47,727 nt of DNA. Origin: RUG343 sp964486215. Lineage in GTDB: Bacteria > Bacillota_I > Bacilli_A > RF39 > UBA660. A program made the position numbers and the translations under genes. This document shows, piece after piece, positions 27,736 to 36,319 of the stretch. Every line of letters begins with the position of its first letter. Position 1 is the first letter of the stretch. The stretch is from the NCBI GenBank assembly GCA_964486215.1, contig CAZALI010000008.1:1-47727 (forward strand). Reading direction: 5' to 3'. The notes below the pieces were generated by a model. The model had not been told where the DNA came from, ran no database searches, and was given only the letters and a program-made list of their open reading frames with translations.

Positions 27736-29019
27736 ATGAATAAAATAAAAAAGCTATATAAAAACAATTTAGTATTTAGATATATTAGTACTTTTATAAT
27801 TATTTTATCTGTAATGGCACTATTACTAATTATGGAAAAAAGTATTCCCAATAATAGAGTAAAAGCTAATATATTAAAATCAGAAGATCATTACCAAGAA
27901 TACTTTAAGAACTTATATAGTAATTTATATACTATTAAAAATAATCATTCTACTATAGATATACCAGGTGATTTCTATCATCTTAGTATTCTCTATCTAG
28001 AAGAAAATAAAAACCCCGTAAAAGAATTTATAGAGATGAATAAAGACTCTAAATTAGCACAAAAATTAATTAGAGGAGAACACTTCACTGATATGGAAAT
28101 AGATTCAGATTATTCTAGATATTGGCATGGTCATTTATTAGTATTAAAACCATTACTAACATTCTTTACTATGGGAACAATATTTAATATATATTTTGTT
28201 ATCTTAGTAATAGCTTTCTTAGTATTATTAATTAATATATTAAAACATAGTAAATTATTAGCTCTATTATTAACAATAGGCGCAGTAAGTATAAATATCT
28301 TCTTCACAGCTAGATGTGATAACTTCTTTCATGTTACTATGATAACTATAATTAGTTCTATTATTATAATTAAAATGTATGAAAATAATAGTAAAAATGT
28401 TGATTTATTATTTTTAATTAATGGTATTCTAACAGCTTGTTTTGATATGTTATCAGGTGGAACTTTACCAGTCACAATACCATTATTTATATACATATAT
28501 CTTCATATAATAGATAAAAAAGAATTAAAATTTAAACTCTTACTACGTTATATTCTATTATGGCTATTAGGAGGAGTATTAACATATGTAGTTAAATGGA
28601 TAATACTAGTAATTCACTATAATGGAGGCTTTAAAGAACATGTCTTAGAGCCAATGAAAGTAAGAATATCTAGTGGAGAAGAAGGAAGAATAGCCGTCTT
28701 TAAAGATAGTATTTATAAAGTATTACACTTTATCTATCCATATGATTTATATGTATTAAAGTATATATTTATCACAACAGGTTTATTATCATTTATATAC
28801 ACATTAAAAGATAAAAAGAATAGAAAAAATTATATATATTTATTTATAATTTGTTTAATTCCCTTCATAAGATATTTCTTTCTAGCAGAACACTCTAACT
28901 ATCATAATTATTTTACTTATAGAGCATTCCTACCAGTAATAATGTTCTTACTGTTATTTATCTCATTAGCTATGATAGATATTTATAAAGAACTAAAGAA
29001 GAAAAAAGGTGGAACATAG
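27736..29019 (+). CDS. Polytopic membrane protein, GT-C-like
   Basis: Not recognised as a named family. The 427-residue protein has an N-terminal helix (about residues 16-36), a soluble loop of about 95 residues, then roughly nine hydrophobic segments to the end and a basic tail (ELKKKKGGT). One long first loop plus many helices is the layout of GT-C glycosyltransferases, but no diagnostic motif was seen. ATG starts directly after the CotH-like stop, preceded by TATGGAGGAA, so the two are co-translated. Confidence 0.75.
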   Translation: MNKIKKLYKNNLVFRYISTFIIILSVMALLLIMEKSIPNNRVKANILKSEDHYQEYFKNLYSNLYTIKNNHSTIDIPGDFYHLSILYLEENKNPVKEFIEMNKDSKLAQKLIRGEHFTDMEIDSDYSRYWHGHLLVLKPLLTFFTMGTIFNIYFVILVIAFLVLLINILKHSKLLALLLTIGAVSINIFFTARCDNFFHVTMITIISSIIIIKMYENNSKNVDLLFLINGILTACFDMLSGGTLPVTIPLFIYIYLHIIDKKELKFKLLLRYILLWLLGGVLTYVVKWIILVIHYNGGFKEHVLEPMKVRISSGEEGRIAVFKDSIYKVLHFIYPYDLYVLKYIFITTGLLSFIYTLKDKKNRKNYIYLFIICLIPFIRYFFLAEHSNYHNYFTYRAFLPVIMFLLLFISLAMIDIYKELKKKKGGT

Positions 29020-29032
29020 TTTCATCTTTTTT
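29002..29032 (+). terminator. Terminator after the GT-C-like gene
   Basis: A stem of about 14 pairs (AAAAAAGGTGGAAC with GTTTCATCTTTTTT, two G-T wobbles) overlaps the end of the coding region. Confidence 0.8.
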
Positions 29033-29075
29033 ATGTTAAAAAATATGTAAAATACAATTTTTTCTTTTATGATTA

Positions 29076-29123
29076 TTGAAAGAAAATATATAAAAATATA
29101 TAATTATAGTGTATAAGGAGGAG
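29076..29123 (+). promoter_or_regulatory. Strong gap promoter and ribosome binding site
   Basis: TTGAAA (29076-29081) and TATAAT (29099-29104) are 17 bases apart, followed by AAGGAGGAG at 29115-29123 before ATG 29127. This is the signal of a highly expressed gene. Confidence 0.8.
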
Positions 29124-29126
29124 AAT

Positions 29127-30131
29127 ATGGTAAAAGTCGCAATTAATGGGTTTGGTAGAATAGGTAGATTATGATTTAGATTAATGGAAGAAGATCCAGA
29201 TTTTGAAGTAGTCGCTATTAATGATCTAACCGATGCTGAACAATTAGCTTATTTATTAAAGTATGATACTAATCATCGTAATTATAGAATCGATGAAATA
29301 TCTTTCAAGAAAGATAATATAATAGTTGGTAATAAAAAGATAAAAGTATATGCAGAAAAAGATCCAGCTAACTTACCTTGGAAAGAATTAGATGTAGATG
29401 TAGTAATGGAATGTACTGGTCATTTTACTGATAAAGAAAAAGCTATGGCTCATATTAAAGCAGGAGCTAAGAAAGTAATTATCTCTGCTCCAGGTAAAGG
29501 AGATATGAAAACTATAGTATTTAATGTTAATGAAAAGACATTAACAGGAGATGAACAAATTATTTCAGCTGCATCTTGTACTACTAACTGTCTAGCTCCA
29601 GTAGTAGATATAATTGATAAAGAAATTGGTATAAAGAAAGGATTTATGACTACAATCCATGCTTATACTAATGATCAAGCAACTCTAGATATTCCACATC
29701 CAAAAGGAATTAAGGCTCGTCGTGGAAGAGCTTGTGCTGCAAACATTGTTCCAACATCAACTGGCGCAGCATCAGCTATTGGTAAAGTATGTCCTAATCT
29801 CGAAGGAAAAATGGATGGACTTGCTCTACGTGTTCCAGTACCAACTGGTTCAGCAGTAGACTTAGTACTAGAATTAAAGAAGAATGTAACGGCTGAAGAT
29901 GTTAATAAGACTCTATGTGCTAATCAAAATGAAACACTACAATTTACTCTAGATCCAATAGTATCAAGTGATATTATATCTAGAAGATGTGGTGCTCTAG
30001 TAGATGGAGATCTAACAGAAGTGCTAGATGTAGATGGCAAGCAATTAGTAAAGGTAATTGCATGGTATGATAATGAAATGGGATATACTGCACAAATGGT
30101 AAGAACAGCTAAATATTTAATGGAAAAATAG
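29127..30131 (+). CDS. gap: Glyceraldehyde-3-phosphate dehydrogenase with in-frame TGA at codon 16
   Basis: The glycolytic enzyme forms 1,3-bisphosphoglycerate from glyceraldehyde-3-phosphate and NAD. From ATG 29127 the protein begins MVKVAINGFGRIGRL, meets TGA at 29172-29174, then continues in the same frame with FRLMEEDPDFEVVAIND to 30131 (334 codons in all). The NAD-binding GFGRIGR lies before the stop; the catalytic Cys in AASCTTNCLAP, the catalytic His in TIHAYTNDQ and WYDNEMGY lie after it, all intact. Homologues have a variable residue here (GRNVFR, GRLVFR), and one base change would give Cys, Ser or Gly. A product starting at ATG 29184 would lack the Rossmann loop and has no ribosome binding site. 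Promoter and ribosome binding site are excellent, so decay is unlikely. Either a read error, a mutation or recoding. Confidence 0.88.
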
Positions 30132-30140
30132 GAGGATAAT

Positions 30141-30929
30141 ATGATTTTAAGTTTGTTAATAATAATAGTAGTAATAATACTATGTTCAATCAGACAAATT
30201 AATCAATATGAAAGAGGTATTCTATTTACTTTTGGTAAATATACTAAAGTATTAAATCCAGGATGGAATATAGTTTTACCAATAATTCAATCTTATAAAA
30301 AAGTTGATATTAGAACTAAAGCAGTCGATGTTCCAGAACAAGAAACAATTACTAAAGATAATGTGTCTATAAAGATAAATGCTGTTATATATTATAAAAT
30401 ATTTGATGCTGGAAAAGCTATCTGTGAAGTAAATGATTATTACTATGCAGTTAGTCAACTAGCTCAAACAACAATGCGTAATGTAGTTGGTTCTGTAACT
30501 CTAGATGAATTATTAAGTGAAAGAGAAAAAATCTCAGGAAGTATCTGTTCAGTTATAGATAAAGCAACTGATCCTTGGGGAGTAAAAGTAGAAAATGTTG
30601 AACTAAAAGATGTATCTCTTCCAGAAGAAATGAAGAGAGTAATAGCTAAAGCTGCTGAAGCAGAAAGAGAAAAACAAGCTATTCTAACTAAAGCTGCAGG
30701 TGAAGTAGAAGCTGCCAATAGTTTGGCAGAAGCTGCTAATGTAATGGGAACAACACCAGGAGCTCTACACTTAAGAACATTATCTACACTAAATGATTTA
30801 TCATCAGATCAATCTAATACTATTATATTCGCAGTACCAATAGAAGTATTAAAAGCTGTAGAAGGATTATCTAATAGCTTAAATAAAGATACTGTTAATA
30901 ATATAGTAAATAAAGTTACTAATAAATAA
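30141..30929 (+). CDS. SPFH/band 7 domain protein (slipin-like)
   Basis: The 262-residue protein has an N-terminal membrane helix (about residues 2-16), a prohibitin-homology domain beginning with RQINQYERGILFTFGKY and including LNPGWNIVLPII, then an Ala/Glu-rich coiled coil (about 170-205) and a short C-terminus, as in stomatin/slipin proteins. They scaffold membrane microdomains or protease complexes. The usual NfeD partner is not next to it. It follows gap by nine bases with AGGAGG and would be co-transcribed. Confidence 0.9.
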   Translation: MILSLLIIIVVIILCSIRQINQYERGILFTFGKYTKVLNPGWNIVLPIIQSYKKVDIRTKAVDVPEQETITKDNVSIKINAVIYYKIFDAGKAICEVNDYYYAVSQLAQTTMRNVVGSVTLDELLSEREKISGSICSVIDKATDPWGVKVENVELKDVSLPEEMKRVIAKAAEAEREKQAILTKAAGEVEAANSLAEAANVMGTTPGALHLRTLSTLNDLSSDQSNTIIFAVPIEVLKAVEGLSNSLNKDTVNNIVNKVTNK

Positions 30930-30948
30930 ATAAAAAACTATATGTAAA

Positions 30949-30975
30949 AAAGAACCTAATATTAGGTTCTTTCTT
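30949..30975 (+). terminator. Terminator after the gap-SPFH unit
   Basis: AAAGAACCT and AGGTTCTTT form a perfect stem around AATATT, followed by TCTT. Confidence 0.85.
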
Positions 30976-30996
30976 CATTTAATAAGAAATAAATGA

Positions 30997-31019
30997 TATA
31001 CTATATATAGAATGGAGAG
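30997..31019 (+). promoter_or_regulatory. pgk promoter -10 and ribosome binding site
   Basis: TATACT at 30997-31002 and GGAGAG at 31014-31019 precede ATG 31024. Confidence 0.5.
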
Positions 31020-31023
31020 TAAT

Positions 31024-32193
31024 ATGAAAAGAATTGTAGACTTAGATTTAGATAATAAAAAAGTATTAATAAGATGTGATTTTAATGTTCCAATAAAAGA
31101 TGGAAGAATTACTGATGATAATAGAATAGTAGAAGCACTACCAACTATTAAATATGTAATAGATCATAATGGTAAAGTAATTCTATTTTCTCATCTAGGA
31201 AGAGTAAAAGAAGAAGCTGATTTAAAGAAAAATGATTTAGCTCCTGTAGCTAAGAGATTAGAAGAACTACTAGGAAGAAAAGTAATATTTGTTAATGAAA
31301 CAAGAGGAAAAGTATTAGAAGATACTATAGCTAATATGAATGTAGGAGATATAGTCTTAGTTCAAAATACTAGATATGAAGACTTAGATGGTAAAAAAGA
31401 AAGCTCTAATGATCCTGAATTAGGTGCATACTGGGCATCTTTAGGAGACTGCTATATAAATGATGCTTTTGGTACAGTACATCGTGCTCATGCATCGAAT
31501 GTAGGTATCGCCTCAAACCTAGAAGGAAAATCTGCTGTAGGACTTTTAGTAGAAAAAGAATTAAATGCTTTAAGCGTACTAGAAAATCCTGAAAGACCAT
31601 TTATAGTTATTTTAGGAGGAGCTAAAGTAGAAGACAAAATAGGCGTAATAGAAAACTTAGTAACTAAAGCAGATAAAATACTAATAGGTGGAGGTATGGC
31701 CTTTACTTTCCTAAAAGCTCTTAATAAAGAAATAGGTAAATCTCTTCTAGATGAATCTAATATTGACTTCTGTAAAAAGATATTAGAAAAGTATCGAGAT
31801 AAAATAGTTTTACCAGTAGACTTTGCTGTCGCAAGTGAATATACTGACTCTGAAGATTATAAAGTATCTGAAGATCTAACTAATGTAATGGGTCTAGATA
31901 TAGGAACTAAATCTATAGAACTATTTAAAGAAGAATTAAAAAATGCCAAAACAGTAATTTGGAATGGACCACTAGGAGTATATGAATTTGATAAATATCG
32001 TACTGGTACTCATGAAATATTAAAATACTTAGTAGATAATAATATAAAAACAATACTAGGTGGAGGAGACGTAGTCGCAGCATCTTCTGCTTGTGGACTA
32101 AAAGATAAGGTATATCATGCATCAACTGGTGGAGGATCAACTCTAGAATACTTAGAAGGAAAAACCTTGCCTGGAATTGAATCTATAAAATAG
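31024..32193 (+). CDS. pgk: Phosphoglycerate kinase
   Basis: PGK makes ATP and 3-phosphoglycerate from 1,3-bisphosphoglycerate, the step after gap. ATG 31024 is used because GGAGAG lies just upstream; an ATG at 31012 precedes that site. The 389-residue protein has RCDFNVPIKDGRITDD, SHLGR, the loop NDAFGTVHRAHAS, the ADP-binding GGAKVEDKIG and the C-terminal GGGDVVAA. All the expected substrate-binding residues are in place. It begins a unit with the GNAT-like, glycosyltransferase, tpiA and Spo0A-like genes. Confidence 0.96.
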   Translation: MKRIVDLDLDNKKVLIRCDFNVPIKDGRITDDNRIVEALPTIKYVIDHNGKVILFSHLGRVKEEADLKKNDLAPVAKRLEELLGRKVIFVNETRGKVLEDTIANMNVGDIVLVQNTRYEDLDGKKESSNDPELGAYWASLGDCYINDAFGTVHRAHASNVGIASNLEGKSAVGLLVEKELNALSVLENPERPFIVILGGAKVEDKIGVIENLVTKADKILIGGGMAFTFLKALNKEIGKSLLDESNIDFCKKILEKYRDKIVLPVDFAVASEYTDSEDYKVSEDLTNVMGLDIGTKSIELFKEELKNAKTVIWNGPLGVYEFDKYRTGTHEILKYLVDNNIKTILGGGDVVAASSACGLKDKVYHASTGGGSTLEYLEGKTLPGIESIK

Positions 32194-32233
32194 AGCAAAA
32201 GCGAGAATTAAATTTATAAAAATGGAGGTTCTT

Positions 32234-32680
32234 ATGAATGAATCTATAATAGTAGCTGATCCAAATAATATGGAACATGTAGAATTATTTGAAGACTTAA
32301 AGAAAAATAGAATATCACTCTCTTTAAAAGAATTAGAAAATACTGATTCTAATGAAATAAGAAAAGTATTATTCGAAATGGCTCCAACTAGAGTAACTAA
32401 AATAGCTTATATAGATGGATATACTGATAATGGACAATGTAATATATATTTTTATAGATATAGATTTGGTTCTACTTATTTTCTAGATCAAGTAGTTGAT
32501 TATTCTTTTAATAATTTAGGTATGAAATCTGTCTTTTTTCATGTTCCGAATAATAGGAAAATAATTAATCATCTATTAGCCAAGAATTATGAATTAATAG
32601 GTAAAGTTGATACATCAAATGATATTATCTTTATGAAAGATGTAGAAGATAAAGTAAAAACAAGAAGTAGGAGGAGATAG
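32234..32680 (+). CDS. Putative GNAT-like acetyltransferase
   Basis: ATG 32234 follows GGAGG at 32224-32228. The 148-residue protein has a basic C-terminus (KVKTRSRRR). The stretch QVVDYSFNNLGMKSVFFHVPNNRKIINHLLAKNYELIG resembles the second half of a GNAT fold, where the neighbouring helix and strand bind acetyl-CoA, but the canonical Q/RxxGxG/A loop is not obvious. Assignment to acetyltransferases is therefore tentative. It lies between pgk and the glycosyltransferase with no terminator. Confidence 0.6.
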   Translation: MNESIIVADPNNMEHVELFEDLKKNRISLSLKELENTDSNEIRKVLFEMAPTRVTKIAYIDGYTDNGQCNIYFYRYRFGSTYFLDQVVDYSFNNLGMKSVFFHVPNNRKIINHLLAKNYELIGKVDTSNDIIFMKDVEDKVKTRSRRR

Positions 32681-32682
32681 TT

Positions 32683-33939
32683 GTGCGTATAGGTTTATTC
32701 ACCGATACTTATCCACCTCAAATAAATGGTGTATCCGTAAGTGTAAAAATGCTAAAAGAAGCACTAGAAAGACAAGGACATATAGTATATGTAGTAACTG
32801 CTAATAATGAAAGTGCTTTTAAATATAACTATGATGAAGAAAATAGAGTATTAAGAATACCAGCTATTGAAACAGGTATATATGACTACAGACTATCTAG
32901 AATATATCCAGCCTCTGTCATAAAAAAGATAAAGAATTGGCATCTAGAAATAATTCATTCACATCAAGAATTTAGTATAGGTATTATGGCTAGACTACTA
33001 TCTAAAGAGTTTAATATACCCATAGTTCAAACATTTCATACTTTATATGAAGAAAATATTTATTATATAACTAAAGGCCATTTTGATAAAATGAGCCGTG
33101 AAATAGTAAAGAAAACTATAAAAGCTTTCTTAGAAAAAACATGTAATGAGGTAATAGTACCAACTAATAAAGTATATAATATGTTAAAGAAAGAATATGG
33201 TGTAGAAAAGAGTATGCATATCATACCTACTGGTATTGATATAGATCGTTTCTTCTTAGAAAATATTGATTATAAATATGTTAAACAATTAAGAGATAAA
33301 TATAACTTAAAACCAAATGATTTTGTTATTATTACTGTAGGTAGAGTAGCTATAGAAAAGAGTTTTGATTTTCTAATAAAAGCAATGCCTAAAATAATAA
33401 AAGATTATCCTAATATAAAATTAATGATTGTAGGAGATGGCCCAGCTAGAGAAGAAATAGAGAATCTCATAAAAGAAGAACATGTAGAAGAAAATGTTAT
33501 TATGACTGGTAAAGCTATGTGGGATGATATGCCATATTATTATGCAGCTAGTGATATATTCGCTACAGCCTCAACTTCTGAAACACAAGGCTTAACTATC
33601 GTAGAAGCTATGGCTGCTAACCTACTTCCAGTATGTATAGATGATAAAGCTTGGACCGCAGCTATAACTGATAATATTAATGGAATTATATTTCATAATG
33701 AAGAAGAATATATTAATGATATAATAAAATTATATAAGGATAGAAAACTAAGAGAAAGCTTATCTCTTCAAGCTAAAGATAGAGCTAATGACTTTGGTTC
33801 TGATATGTACGCAACAAGAGTATACAAAGTATATCAAAAAGCTTTAAAAGAGTATAAAAAGAAGAATAAATATGGACTATTATCTATATTTATAAATAGA
33901 ATAAGAGGTGGGGAAAAAGATGATAGTATTAAACAATAA
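32683..33939 (+). CDS. Glycosyltransferase family 4, diacylglycerol glucosyltransferase-like
   Basis: Start GTG 32683 behind TAGGAGGAGAT. The 418-residue GT-B protein begins MRIGLFTDTYPPQINGVSVS, the common start of GT4 diacylglycerol glucosyltransferases of Firmicutes and Mollicutes, has TFHTLYEENIYY, the nucleotide-sugar region VGRVAIEKSFDFLIKAM and the EX7E motif ETQGLTIVE. The probable role is transfer of glucose from UDP-glucose to diacylglycerol to make glycolipids for the membrane or lipoteichoic acid anchor. It has a basic C-terminus that could bind membrane. It overlaps tpiA by 20 bases. Confidence 0.85.
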   Translation: MRIGLFTDTYPPQINGVSVSVKMLKEALERQGHIVYVVTANNESAFKYNYDEENRVLRIPAIETGIYDYRLSRIYPASVIKKIKNWHLEIIHSHQEFSIGIMARLLSKEFNIPIVQTFHTLYEENIYYITKGHFDKMSREIVKKTIKAFLEKTCNEVIVPTNKVYNMLKKEYGVEKSMHIIPTGIDIDRFFLENIDYKYVKQLRDKYNLKPNDFVIITVGRVAIEKSFDFLIKAMPKIIKDYPNIKLMIVGDGPAREEIENLIKEEHVEENVIMTGKAMWDDMPYYYAASDIFATASTSETQGLTIVEAMAANLLPVCIDDKAWTAAITDNINGIIFHNEEEYINDIIKLYKDRKLRESLSLQAKDRANDFGSDMYATRVYKVYQKALKEYKKKNKYGLLSIFINRIRGGEKDDSIKQ

Positions 33940-34594
33940 ATGTAATTTAGAAAAAGATGAATTTATTAATTATCTAAAATCTTTAGAAACAATTAATCAT
34001 GAGCTAATACTATGCCCATCTACTATTAATATACCTGAATTTAATTCTAATAAAATACTACTTGGAGCTCAAAATGTATCTAAAGCAGAAGACGGTCCCC
34101 ATACTGGAGAAGTAAGTGCTAAACAACTATCTTCATATGGAGTAAAATACTGTATTATTGGTCATAGTGAAAGAAGAATAGAAGAAAAAGAAACTAATAG
34201 AGATATTAATAAGAAGATTAAACGACTACAAAAAGAAAATATAACTCCAATTCTATGTGTAGGAGAAACAAAAGAAGAAAGAAGAAAAAAAGTATATAAA
34301 AGAGTTATTAATCAAGAACTAAGAGAAGCTTTAGTTAATATAGAAAATGTAGAAAACATAATTATAGCTTATGAACCAATATACTCTATAGGTACAGGTA
34401 TTATTCCTAAGATTAATGAAATAGAAGAAATAATTGAATTAATAAAGAAAAAACTACCTAATAATAAAGTATTATATGGAGGAAGTGTAAGTTTAAATAA
34501 TAAGGATGAATTATCTAAAATAAACTCTATAGATGGTTATTTAATAGGTGGTTTAGGATTACATGTAGAAGATCTAAATAAATTCTTGAATTAA
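33920..34594 (+). CDS. tpiA: Triosephosphate isomerase, short and divergent
   Basis: TPI interconverts dihydroxyacetone phosphate and glyceraldehyde-3-phosphate. ATG 33920 follows GAGGTGGGG. The product has 224 residues against about 250 normally, mostly from shorter loops. The catalytic residues are kept: Lys in LNNKCN, His in GHSERR and Glu in AYEPIYSIGTG, plus the phosphate-binding YGGSVS. Differences are Asn and Tyr for the usual Trp residues (NWK and PVW), and GGLGL for GGASL. With gap and pgk the three glycolytic genes lie within 5.5 kb. Confidence 0.92.
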   Translation: MIVLNNKCNLEKDEFINYLKSLETINHELILCPSTINIPEFNSNKILLGAQNVSKAEDGPHTGEVSAKQLSSYGVKYCIIGHSERRIEEKETNRDINKKIKRLQKENITPILCVGETKEERRKKVYKRVINQELREALVNIENVENIIIAYEPIYSIGTGIIPKINEIEEIIELIKKKLPNNKVLYGGSVSLNNKDELSKINSIDGYLIGGLGLHVEDLNKFLN

Positions 34595-34598
34595 TACT

Positions 34599-34967
34599 AT
34601 GAATAATCTCCTAGATAAATTACTAGATAATAATTATAATGATTTAAGACAAATAATAGACAAAATATTGCTTGAACTAGGTATACCATCAAATTTAAAA
34701 GGATATACCTATATAGAAGAAGCAATTTTTTTGTGTGTAAAAGATTCTAATTATAAAGAATATATTACTAAAAGACTATATCCAGCTCTAGCAGAAAAGC
34801 TAAATGTAAAAGAATACCAAGTAGAAAAGAATATAAGAAAAGCTATAGAAGTAAGTTGGACAAATGCTAATCCTGAAACATTAGAAAAAATATTTGGTTA
34901 TAGTATAGGACTAGATAGAGATAGACCAACTAACTTTAATATATTATTACTATCTCTAACATATTAG
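34599..34967 (+). CDS. Free-standing Spo0A-type DNA-binding domain protein (no receiver domain)
   Basis: The 122-residue protein aligns over nearly its whole length with the C-terminal effector domain of Spo0A: LGIPSNLKGYTYIEEAI (Spo0A has GVPAHIKGYLYLREAI), ITKRLYPALAEKLNV (ITKVLYPDIAKKFNT), VEKNIRKAIEVSW (VERAIRHAIEVAW, the recognition helix) and IFGYSIGLDRDRPTN (LFGYTVSMTKAKPTN). Comparison is from memory. There is no phosphoacceptor domain, so it cannot be switched in the usual way. It starts four bases after tpiA and has no clear ribosome binding site, so coupling is likely. A specific DNA-binding regulator is inferred; its targets are unknown. Confidence 0.85.
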   Translation: MNNLLDKLLDNNYNDLRQIIDKILLELGIPSNLKGYTYIEEAIFLCVKDSNYKEYITKRLYPALAEKLNVKEYQVEKNIRKAIEVSWTNANPETLEKIFGYSIGLDRDRPTNFNILLLSLTY

Positions 34968-34974
34968 TTAACTA

Positions 34975-35003
34975 TTGACTAAGTACTATTATTAAACTAT
35001 AAT
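34975..35003 (+). promoter_or_regulatory. Promoter of the DUF4143 ATPase gene
   Basis: TTGACT (34975-34980) and TATAAT (34998-35003) are 17 bases apart, with TAGGAGG before ATG 35037. Confidence 0.75.
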
Positions 35004-35036
35004 TAGTATAGAAAATATGTTAGGAGGCTTCACTTT

Positions 35037-36311
35037 ATGGAACGTAAAATAGATGAATTTCTAATTAAATGGAAAAAAGATATTACTAGGAAACCATTAA
35101 TATTATTTGGACCTAAACAGATAGGAAAGACTTTCTCAGTATTAAAATTTGCTAAAAAAGAGTATAAAAACTTTGCTTATTTTAATACAGATAATAATAA
35201 AGAATTAATAGATTTATTTAAAAAAGAAAAGTCTCAAGATAAAATAATATTAAATTTATCTCTTATATCAGGAGAAACAATTCTAGAAGGAGATACTCTA
35301 ATAATATTTGATAATTTAACTGATATTAATATAGTTAGAGGTATAAAACTATTTAGTAGTGATAATAAATATCATATTATTGCGATTACTTCTAGAAGAA
35401 GTCTATTAAAAGAATTTAAAGGAGAAGAATTAAACTTCAAAGGAATGAATGAAATGGACTTTGAAGAGTATTTAATAGCTCATAATGAGAAATCTTTAGT
35501 AGAATTAATAAGAGAATCTTATACTAAGAGAAAAACATGTCCTTTCCATAAAGTAGCTCTAGATCTATTTGAAAAGTATTTAATCACAGGAGGAATGCCT
35601 GAAGTAGTTCAAGCAGAGTTAAATGATTATACAGAGTATCAAATGGATGCGATTAAACAAAAGATAATAGATGTATATAAAAAAGAAACTATTAATAATA
35701 AAGTTTTAATAAACATACCAAGATCAGTAGAAGTAATAGACTCTATACCAGAACAATTAAAGAAGAAGAATAAGAAATTCCAGTATGGAACAATAAAGTT
35801 AGGTACTAGAAAGAAAGAGTATGAAACAGCTATTGATTCTCTAGTAGATGATCAATTAGTATATAGATCATACAAGATAAGTACTGTTAAATCTCCACTA
35901 ACTTCATGTAGAGAAAAAGATAGTTTTAAACTATATATACCAGATGATGGTTTATTATTCACAATGTTACATCTAAACTATAAAAGGCTATTATCAGATG
36001 AAAATATGAAAGAAATTCTATATGAAAATCATATAGCTAAAACTCTAACAGAAGCAGGCTTCTCACTTTTCTATTATCAATCAGAAGGAAAAGCTGAAGT
36101 AAACTTTGTTGTACAAGACAGAATGGGAGCTATCATACCAATAGAATTAATAGTAAAGAAAGACTCTAAAGCTAAATCTCTATCAGTATTTATGTCTAAA
36201 TTCACAGTAGCTCAAGGTCTAAGAATAACAGAGAATAACTTCCAAACTAAAAAAGATATAAGATATATCCCAATATATGCTATGTTTACTCTAAATGATA
36301 CTAAGTATTAG
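35037..36311 (+). CDS. AAA_14/DUF4143 ATPase
   Basis: The 424-residue protein has Walker A GPKQIGKTFS (about residues 25-34), a Walker-B-like TLIIFDNL (about 85-92), sensor-like HIIAITSRRSL, the GGMPEVV motif of this family and a C-terminal DUF4143 region with an ENHIAKTL helix and VNFVVQDRMGAIIPIELIVKK, which resembles a PD-(D/E)xK nuclease fold. The family is abundant in gut bacteria and its role is unknown; links to mobile or defence functions have been proposed. It is alone under its own promoter. Confidence 0.88.
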   Translation: MERKIDEFLIKWKKDITRKPLILFGPKQIGKTFSVLKFAKKEYKNFAYFNTDNNKELIDLFKKEKSQDKIILNLSLISGETILEGDTLIIFDNLTDINIVRGIKLFSSDNKYHIIAITSRRSLLKEFKGEELNFKGMNEMDFEEYLIAHNEKSLVELIRESYTKRKTCPFHKVALDLFEKYLITGGMPEVVQAELNDYTEYQMDAIKQKIIDVYKKETINNKVLINIPRSVEVIDSIPEQLKKKNKKFQYGTIKLGTRKKEYETAIDSLVDDQLVYRSYKISTVKSPLTSCREKDSFKLYIPDDGLLFTMLHLNYKRLLSDENMKEILYENHIAKTLTEAGFSLFYYQSEGKAEVNFVVQDRMGAIIPIELIVKKDSKAKSLSVFMSKFTVAQGLRITENNFQTKKDIRYIPIYAMFTLNDTKY

Positions 36312-36319
36312 GAGGTAGT

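Noticed and set aside
29172..29174. TGA in gap as Trp (genetic code 4)
   Set aside because: RF2 with its UGA site is present, Trp is written TGG throughout, several genes end in TGA, and homologues do not have Trp at this site.
29184..30131. Internal start giving a short GAPDH as the real gene
   Set aside because: It would lack the NAD-binding GFGRIGR, which is present in frame upstream with a good ribosome binding site, while ATG 29184 has none.
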